10,441 bases of DNA, from the NCBI GenBank assembly GCA_045629845.1, contig JAZQRZ010000152.1:1-10441 (forward strand), written 5' to 3'. This document shows, piece by piece, positions 6,458-10,441 of this stretch (its first letter is position 1; every line of letters starts with the position of its first letter). The notes under the pieces are model-generated. The model searched no databases. It saw nothing but the letters and a program-made list of their open reading frames with translations, and was not told where the DNA came from. The translations under genes were made by a program, and so were the position numbers. The stretch comes from UBA9715 sp045629845. Its GTDB lineage: Bacteria; Actinomycetota; Coriobacteriia; Coriobacteriales; Eggerthellaceae.

Positions 6458-7576
6458 CTATTTGCTGCCAATGGTGAATACACGAGGTTCGAAATCGTAC
6501 AGTTCACTTGCATCAACCGTTGATGAAAGCGTAATTGCGCACTTCCAGCACACATCTTTGCATAAACCGCACTGTACACAATCGGCAGCTGAGAACTCGA
6601 AGTACTTTATTCGCTCTGATGGCTTTTCAGCAGGATTGCGCTTAAGGGCGCCGGTCGGGCAAAACGTAACGCACATACTGCAAACATTGCACTTTGCAGT
6701 GTTAATTTCGATAGAACCAAATAAGCGCGATTCGATAGGGCCTGATTCAGGTGCACCAATTCTGTCTAGCGCGTTAAGAGCAGCTTCGTGACGTTTCATG
6801 GTAAGTCGTGGAAGCGTTCCGTCTTCACCGACACGCAAGCGTTCACCAATGGATCGCTCGTCAATCTTGTAACCCAATTCGTTTTCGATGGTTGTCTTTG
6901 CTGCTGTGGTAGCCGTCTTCTTAGCTGCACCAAAGGCATCCGTAAAAAACCCGCGACGAGACGAGCCATACATACCCGCCGTACTTTCTACGCGCATTTC
7001 CTCAGGAAATGACGTAACGCGATCGAGTAAAAGATCACCATCATGAGCGGTTAGCAAGTTATAGGTTTGATTAATTGCAGCATCAGCGCCACTAAGGCAA
7101 ATTCGATTCTTACACGTATCGCAATTACCATCGACAAACAAAACCGACTGAACACCTTCTGCCAAGAGTTCAATTAAAAGTATTTCATTGATGCGCGACA
7201 GACACGGAACCTCGGCATATGATTCGGGATCTGCTTGGCGCTTTGAAGCAATGCGCGCGCAAGCAATAACAGCGCACCCATCGTTACGCTCTGCGGAACG
7301 AAGAGCTGCTTCGCGAAGTTCGGCATTGCTTGGTTTTATAGGCACAAGCGCTTCAGTTGGACACGCTGCACAACAAGCACCACACCCAACGCATGCTGAC
7401 GCATCAATCGAAAGTTCGTTGGAAGCAACGGTGATTGCATCTACAGGACAAGCTTTAATGCAATTCCTGCAGGATGCATTTCGATTGCGTACCGCAACGC
7501 AACGATCGGGCATAACAAGAACAGGGCATGTTTCTAGTGCCTCTGCAATACTGACTATGTTATCGAGTGATGGCAT
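6458..7576 (-). CDS. Polyferredoxin: four 4Fe-4S motifs around a FlpD/MvhD-like cysteine domain
   Basis: Cytoplasmic (no signal or membrane segment) 372-residue iron-sulfur protein, probably an electron carrier or adaptor. Two ferredoxin-type motifs occupy the N-terminus: C36-x2-C39-x3-C43-P and C62-x2-C65-x2-C68-x3-C72-P, the first with Cys26 as a distant extra ligand. Two more are C-terminal: C296-x2-C299-x2-C302-x3-C306-P and C333-x2-C336-x2-C339-x3-C343. The middle (about 98-165) has C101, C106, C125 and the C152-x2-C155-x4-C160 group. Its layout, CAVIAC, then a Cys followed by a helix ending LLAEGVQSVLFVDGNC, resembles the FlpD/MvhD hydrogenase iron-sulfur subunit; that assignment is from memory of the family. 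Residues 185-290 are not recognised. No ribosome binding site precedes the ATG at 7576, and the promoter position suggests a leaderless mRNA. It follows the molybdenum-cofactor gene. Physiological partner unknown. Confidence 0.85.
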   Translation of the reverse strand: MPSLDNIVSIAEALETCPVLVMPDRCVAVRNRNASCRNCIKACPVDAITVASNELSIDASACVGCGACCAACPTEALVPIKPSNAELREAALRSAERNDGCAVIACARIASKRQADPESYAEVPCLSRINEILLIELLAEGVQSVLFVDGNCDTCKNRICLSGADAAINQTYNLLTAHDGDLLLDRVTSFPEEMRVESTAGMYGSSRRGFFTDAFGAAKKTATTAAKTTIENELGYKIDERSIGERLRVGEDGTLPRLTMKRHEAALNALDRIGAPESGPIESRLFGSIEINTAKCNVCSMCVTFCPTGALKRNPAEKPSERIKYFEFSAADCVQCGLCKDVCWKCAITLSSTVDASELYDFEPRVFTIGSK

Positions 7577-7582
7577 ACATCG

Positions 7583-7591
7583 ATTATGACA
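7583..7591 (-). promoter_or_regulatory. Extended -10 promoter of the polyferredoxin gene
   Basis: TGTCATAAT on the minus strand matches the extended -10 form TGnTATAAT with one mismatch. No good -35 is visible, as is usual for extended -10 promoters. Six bases separate it from the ATG (7576), so the predicted transcript starts on the start codon. Confidence 0.5.
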
Positions 7592-7601
7592 CAGGGTTAT
7601 A

Positions 7602-7619
7602 GAAACAGCGCAGTCGCTG
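7602..7619 (-). terminator. Weak hairpin after the MobB-MobA gene
   Basis: In the minus direction CAGCG (7615-7619) pairs with CGCTG (7606-7610) across a four-base loop and is followed by TTTCT. The stem is short but GC-rich and sits between mobB-mobA and the polyferredoxin promoter, where a terminator would be expected. Confidence 0.3.
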
Positions 7620-7663
7620 CATGAAGCACGCTAAGATTGCTAACTCTAAACACACTGCCTTTA

Positions 7664-8929
7664 TTAAGCCTGCAAAACCGCTTCTTCTATAACACGCAGC
7701 TCTTCCGGTGTATTTGCATTGATAAAGCAACCGCCCTTTGGTTCAGCAAGTTTAACCTCGGAAGAAGTAAACTCGCGAACATTAATGCGATTAAAGAAAG
7801 ACTGCGCGCGCTTATCGCCTTCTTCAAGCAAGTCAACCACAGCAGGAAGACAAGCGGTCTTTCGATACATTGCGTGGAACGGTTCGTACCCGTGCTTATT
7901 AACAGGGATAACCGCATCGGCGCCAGACTCTTTAAGCGTAATAGCCTCGGCAACAACAAGACGAGGAGATGCGCACAACATATCGCAGGCGACAATCGCC
8001 ACGAAAGGATGCGTAGCAGCTTCAAGCGCTGTATGAATACCAGGCAAAGCACCACGGAAGTCATGCAAATCAGGAACCAAGCGGATATCCAATTCTGGAT
8101 ATTCATCAGCCAAAAACGCAAGCTTTTCGCCTTCGTTGGTTGTGATGATAAGTTCGTCTGCGACAGGCGACAAACGATCAATCATGCGACAAATGAGTGG
8201 ACGACCTGTAAAGGGAACATGCGCCTTGCTTTGTCCCATACGCCTGCTTTCACCACCTGCCTGAATAACCAGACTGACTTTGGGACGAACATAATAGTCT
8301 TCGAGGAACGTACAAATCGCGTGGATATCATCGGGAAGAAAATGAGGAATACCGTAGATATCTGCAGCTTTCTGGGCCTCAGGAATATCAGTAACCACCG
8401 CAACAGTACCAGCCGTCGGCATCTTGGTAGCAAGATCTGCTTCTATACTTCCCTGCTCGAATTCGAAAGCACGATCGCCGCGCGACTTCTGAGTAAAATC
8501 AGTACCCAAAGGTTCGCCTTTTGCGGCACCTGCCGCAAACGCATGAGCAACGGCAGCATCAGCTTCGTTAGCCGCACGCATAACTTCAATCGTGGGAAGC
8601 CCGCTCTTACGATAACCTTCAACAATCACAATATCGTGTCCCGGCATAGAACGAACGATTTCGGCACATTCAAGTTCAGCTTTAAGCGTCTGAACACGAG
8701 CAACTTGATCAGGAGCTGCAATCACTGTTTCGGTTGCGCCCGCATGGCGATGACGATACGAATCTTTACCTGGAATATCAAATTCGAAACCAAGACGATG
8801 ATGGTGCTTAACCGAACCAACATCGCGTCCGCGATCTGTTAACTCCGTAATAAGCTTTACAACTAACGTTGTCTTACCAGAATTATGACGCCCAACAACA
8901 GCGATGGCTGGGCTTGGAATATCTATCAT
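7664..8929 (-). CDS. Fused MobB-MobA: molybdopterin guanine dinucleotide synthesis protein
   Basis: Cytoplasmic bifunctional protein of molybdenum cofactor synthesis, 421 residues. The N-terminal MobB-like GTPase domain (about 5-210) has Walker A GRHNSGKT at 13-20, KHHHR at 41-45, DSYRHRHAGA at 56-65 and the VIVEGYRKSGLPTIEV segment at 101-116. The C-terminal MobA domain (about 217-421) is the nucleotidyltransferase that joins GMP to molybdopterin. It shows QAGGESRRMGQSK at 223-235 (family form LAGGxSxRMGxxK), GALPGIHTAL at 293-302, VACDM with the metal-binding Asp316, IPVNKHGYEPFHAMYRK at 341-357 and the FINANTPEEL ending at 402-411. Both catalytic parts look intact. The ATG at 8929 lies just after GGGGAGG (short spacing); the longer frame's TTG (8944) would precede that site. 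It has its own promoter and lies next to the polyferredoxin gene, suggesting use of MGD-type molybdoenzymes. Confidence 0.93.
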   Translation of the reverse strand: MIDIPSPAIAVVGRHNSGKTTLVVKLITELTDRGRDVGSVKHHHRLGFEFDIPGKDSYRHRHAGATETVIAAPDQVARVQTLKAELECAEIVRSMPGHDIVIVEGYRKSGLPTIEVMRAANEADAAVAHAFAAGAAKGEPLGTDFTQKSRGDRAFEFEQGSIEADLATKMPTAGTVAVVTDIPEAQKAADIYGIPHFLPDDIHAICTFLEDYYVRPKVSLVIQAGGESRRMGQSKAHVPFTGRPLICRMIDRLSPVADELIITTNEGEKLAFLADEYPELDIRLVPDLHDFRGALPGIHTALEAATHPFVAIVACDMLCASPRLVVAEAITLKESGADAVIPVNKHGYEPFHAMYRKTACLPAVVDLLEEGDKRAQSFFNRINVREFTSSEVKLAEPKGGCFINANTPEELRVIEEAVLQA

Positions 8930-8951
8930 ACCCTCCCCTTTCAAGGTGGAA

Positions 8952-8979
8952 AGTATAGCGTAAGGAGTGTACTGGTAAA
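8952..8979 (-). promoter_or_regulatory. Promoter of the MobB-MobA gene
   Basis: On the minus strand TTTACC (8974-8979), 16 bases, TATACT (8952-8957), about 22 bases ahead of the start codon. The -10 matches five of six consensus positions, the -35 four of six. Confidence 0.5.
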
Positions 8980-9026
8980 GCCCTAATTTGAACAGGTACG
9001 AACCGTGACGAAATCAATCCAAGTCA

Positions 9027-9044
9027 AAACGCAAAACTGCGTTT
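9027..9044 (-). terminator. Terminator-like hairpin after murI
   Basis: In the minus direction AAACGCA (9038-9044) pairs with TGCGTTT (9027-9033) around a four-base loop, and the descending arm ends in a run of four T before GACTTGG. It lies 15 bases after the murI stop and ahead of the mobB-mobA promoter. The tail is short, so termination may be partial. Confidence 0.5.
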
Positions 9045-9059
9045 GAGAAAACTACGCCT

Positions 9060-9839
9060 TTAGTCCAAAGGAAGCTCGAAAAACTGACGATACAAATCTA
9101 GTTCCTCGTTGCCAGTCTTGCTTGAAAGAAATTCAACAGTACCCTTTTCAGAGGACTTCGAAAGCAAACCGCGATCGGAAAGACGACGCTGAAGCTGAAG
9201 TGCCGTTCCGTGAGCACCGTCAAACAACGGAACCAGACCAACAACTTCACGAATCTGACGCGCAATAAAAGGGTAATGGGTACAGCCCAGAACAACTGCG
9301 TCAATATTACCCGCATAGGCACCAACCAAATCTTCGAGCAAATCATAAATATCAGGAGAATCCAAATTACCTTGCTCGATGCGTGCCGCCAGTCCTGGAC
9401 AGGGCGCCGAAATAACCTCGTGACCGCTGCCCCACTTTTCTGCTAGTTGTTGATACTTATCAAGACGCAACGTAATGGGCGTTGCCATAACAAGAATCTT
9501 TTGCACATCAGGCGTTTCTGTGGCTGGCTTCAACGCGGGCTCAACACCAATAATTGGCACATGAGCGTAATCCGCACGCAATTCGGCTGCAGCCGCTGAA
9601 GTAGCGGTATTGCAGGCAATAACAATAGCCTTTGCGCCCTCATCTAAAAGCGTATCGACTATTTCGCGCGATAGGCGCAATACTTGGTCGCGAGACTTTT
9701 CGCCATACGGAGCATGTGCCGAATCGCCAAAATAGACAAAATTCTCGTTTGGTAGCGTAGCTGTTAGCTCACGCAGAACACTGATGCCGCCAACACCAGA
9801 ATCGAAAACACCGACATATCCGTTAAAACGTGTGGGCAA
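9060..9839 (-). CDS. murI: Glutamate racemase
   Basis: Cytoplasmic, cofactor-independent interconversion of L- and D-glutamate, supplying D-glutamate for peptidoglycan. The product is 259 residues, typical for MurI. Seen: GVFDSGVGGISVLREL at 10-25 with the conserved Asp13 and Ser14, FVYFGDSAHAPYGEKS at 34-49, the first catalytic cysteine Cys76 in IACNTATSAA, and the second, Cys186, in LGCTHYPFI. The open frame extends upstream into pyrE, but no ATG lies in a sensible place. The TTG at 9839 gives an N-terminus MPTRFNGYVGVFDSG of the right length and is preceded by AAGTAGG six bases upstream, so a TTG start is chosen. It begins seven bases after the pyrE stop, and the ribosome binding site overlaps that stop codon, so the two are probably translated from one mRNA. 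A terminator-like hairpin follows. Confidence 0.96.
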   Translation of the reverse strand: MPTRFNGYVGVFDSGVGGISVLRELTATLPNENFVYFGDSAHAPYGEKSRDQVLRLSREIVDTLLDEGAKAIVIACNTATSAAAAELRADYAHVPIIGVEPALKPATETPDVQKILVMATPITLRLDKYQQLAEKWGSGHEVISAPCPGLAARIEQGNLDSPDIYDLLEDLVGAYAGNIDAVVLGCTHYPFIARQIREVVGLVPLFDGAHGTALQLQRRLSDRGLLSKSSEKGTVEFLSSKTGNEELDLYRQFFELPLD

Positions 9840-9846
9840 ACCAAGC

Positions 9847-10441
9847 CTACTTCGCACCGTAGGTTTCGTAGTAGGTATCGATAGCCGCCTTGCAAGCGTC
9901 ATCGATAACAACACGTCCCTTGCATTCGCGATTATGCAAATGCTCGGTTACATCAGCCATGGTGACTATCGCCGCTGTCGGGAACCCGTACAAATCGGCA
10001 ACTTCATCCAAGGCGCACTTTTGCCCGCCCTTGCCGACTTCTTGCCTGTTAAGCGAAACCATAAGACCACAAACTTGCACCTTTGCCTGACTGGTAATGA
10101 TGGGATAGGTTTCTTCGATTGATTTACCCGAAGTTGTTACATCTTCCACCATAACAACCCGATCGCCATCGTTAAGCGAGCTTCCTAATAAGATGCCTGC
10201 ATCGCCATGATCTTTTGCTTCTTTACGGTTGGAGCAATAGCGAACCTGCTTACCGTACAACTCGCTGAGGCCCATCGCGGTAACAACAGACAGCGGAATT
10301 CCTTTATAAGCAGGACCAAATACAACGTCAAAATCAAGGCCAAAATTCTCTTTGATTGCCTGCGCATAATACAGACCTAAGCGATGAAGTTGTTCGCCCG
10401 TCGTATAAGCACCAGCATTCATAAAGAACGGGGATTTACGA
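9847..10441 (-). CDS. pyrE: Orotate phosphoribosyltransferase, 5' end cut by window edge
   Basis: Cytoplasmic enzyme that joins orotate to PRPP giving orotidine 5'-phosphate, the fifth step of pyrimidine synthesis. The visible 198 codons include the C-terminus; the frame stays open to the right edge. The visible N-terminal residues RKSPFFMNAG match the substrate-binding region that normally lies near residues 25-35 of this enzyme, so a few dozen residues are missing and the internal ATG at 10422 is not the start. Seen: VVFGPAYKGIPLSV near visible residues 41-54 (family GPAYKGI), RKEAKDHGDAG with the catalytic-loop Lys and His, and the PRPP-binding VVMVEDVTTSGKSIEE acidic pair and TSGKS loop. 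It ends YGAK and is followed after seven bases by murI. Presumably the promoter is outside the window, with other pyrimidine genes possibly upstream. Confidence 0.95.
   Translation of the reverse strand, partial: RKSPFFMNAGAYTTGEQLHRLGLYYAQAIKENFGLDFDVVFGPAYKGIPLSVVTAMGLSELYGKQVRYCSNRKEAKDHGDAGILLGSSLNDGDRVVMVEDVTTSGKSIEETYPIITSQAKVQVCGLMVSLNRQEVGKGGQKCALDEVADLYGFPTAAIVTMADVTEHLHNRECKGRVVIDDACKAAIDTYYETYGAK

Noticed and set aside
6443..6472. Possible terminator after the polyferredoxin gene (GCAG ... CTGC).
   Set aside because: Only four outer pairs with an internal mismatch and no proper T-run; too weak to annotate.
7637..8842. 401-codon open frame on the plus strand opposite mobB-mobA.
   Set aside because: Its product has no recognisable domain and is rich in Asn, Arg, Thr and Cys as expected of an antisense frame. 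The minus strand encodes a fully motif-supported MobB-MobA, and codon choice there leaves few stops opposite.

Overview
All eleven protein genes in this window lie on the minus strand, so transcription runs from high to low coordinates. There are no RNA genes, insertion sequences, CRISPR arrays or phage genes. Base composition looks near 50% GC and even throughout. Housekeeping genes (pyrE, murI, pyrH, frr, uppS) are interleaved with an anaerobe-type polyferredoxin, a fused molybdenum-cofactor protein (MobB-MobA), a polar amino-acid ABC transporter and a membrane-anchored HtrA protease. The Ser/Ala-rich lipoprotein linker, the HtrA with a Pro/Gln-rich cytoplasmic tail, the Gram-positive type ribosome binding sites and the molybdenum/iron-sulfur emphasis suggest an anaerobic actinobacterium, most likely of the Coriobacteriia (Eggerthella/Slackia/Cryptobacterium type). 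That assignment is inference, not proof.

Layout in transcription order (right to left). (1) pyrE (cut by the right edge) is followed 7 bases later by murI, probably one transcript, ending at a small terminator-like hairpin near 9027-9044. (2) A mobB-mobA fusion has its own promoter-like sequence. (3) A cysteine-rich protein with two N-terminal and two C-terminal ferredoxin-type cluster motifs around a FlpD/MvhD-like middle appears to be transcribed from an extended -10 element whose predicted start is the A of the ATG, that is, a leaderless mRNA. (4) An amino-acid ABC uptake operon runs lipoprotein, permease, ATPase. Its promoter carries an 18-base dyad over the predicted transcription start, and three strong inverted repeats lie between the lipoprotein and permease genes. 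(5) htrA is transcribed alone and ends at a good intrinsic terminator. (6) pyrH-frr-uppS, the conserved UMP kinase / ribosome recycling / undecaprenyl diphosphate synthase cluster, starts from a clear promoter just after the htrA terminator; uppS runs off the left edge.

Functionally, pyrE and pyrH feed pyrimidine nucleotides (UMP, then UDP), murI supplies D-glutamate for peptidoglycan, and uppS makes the lipid carrier for the wall, so the window is rich in envelope precursor genes. MobB-MobA makes the guanine-dinucleotide form of the molybdenum cofactor. The adjacent polyferredoxin could serve electron transfer around molybdenum or hydrogenase-like enzymes, but nothing in the window proves a partner.

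Several start codons were moved from the longest open frame using ribosome binding sites: permease GTG at 5236, lipoprotein ATG at 6284, MobB-MobA ATG at 8929, murI TTG at 9839, pyrH ATG at 1916 and frr ATG at 1172. I see no convincing wholly new defence or mobile system; the items worth a second look are the polyferredoxin with its leaderless start and the regulatory structures of the ABC operon.
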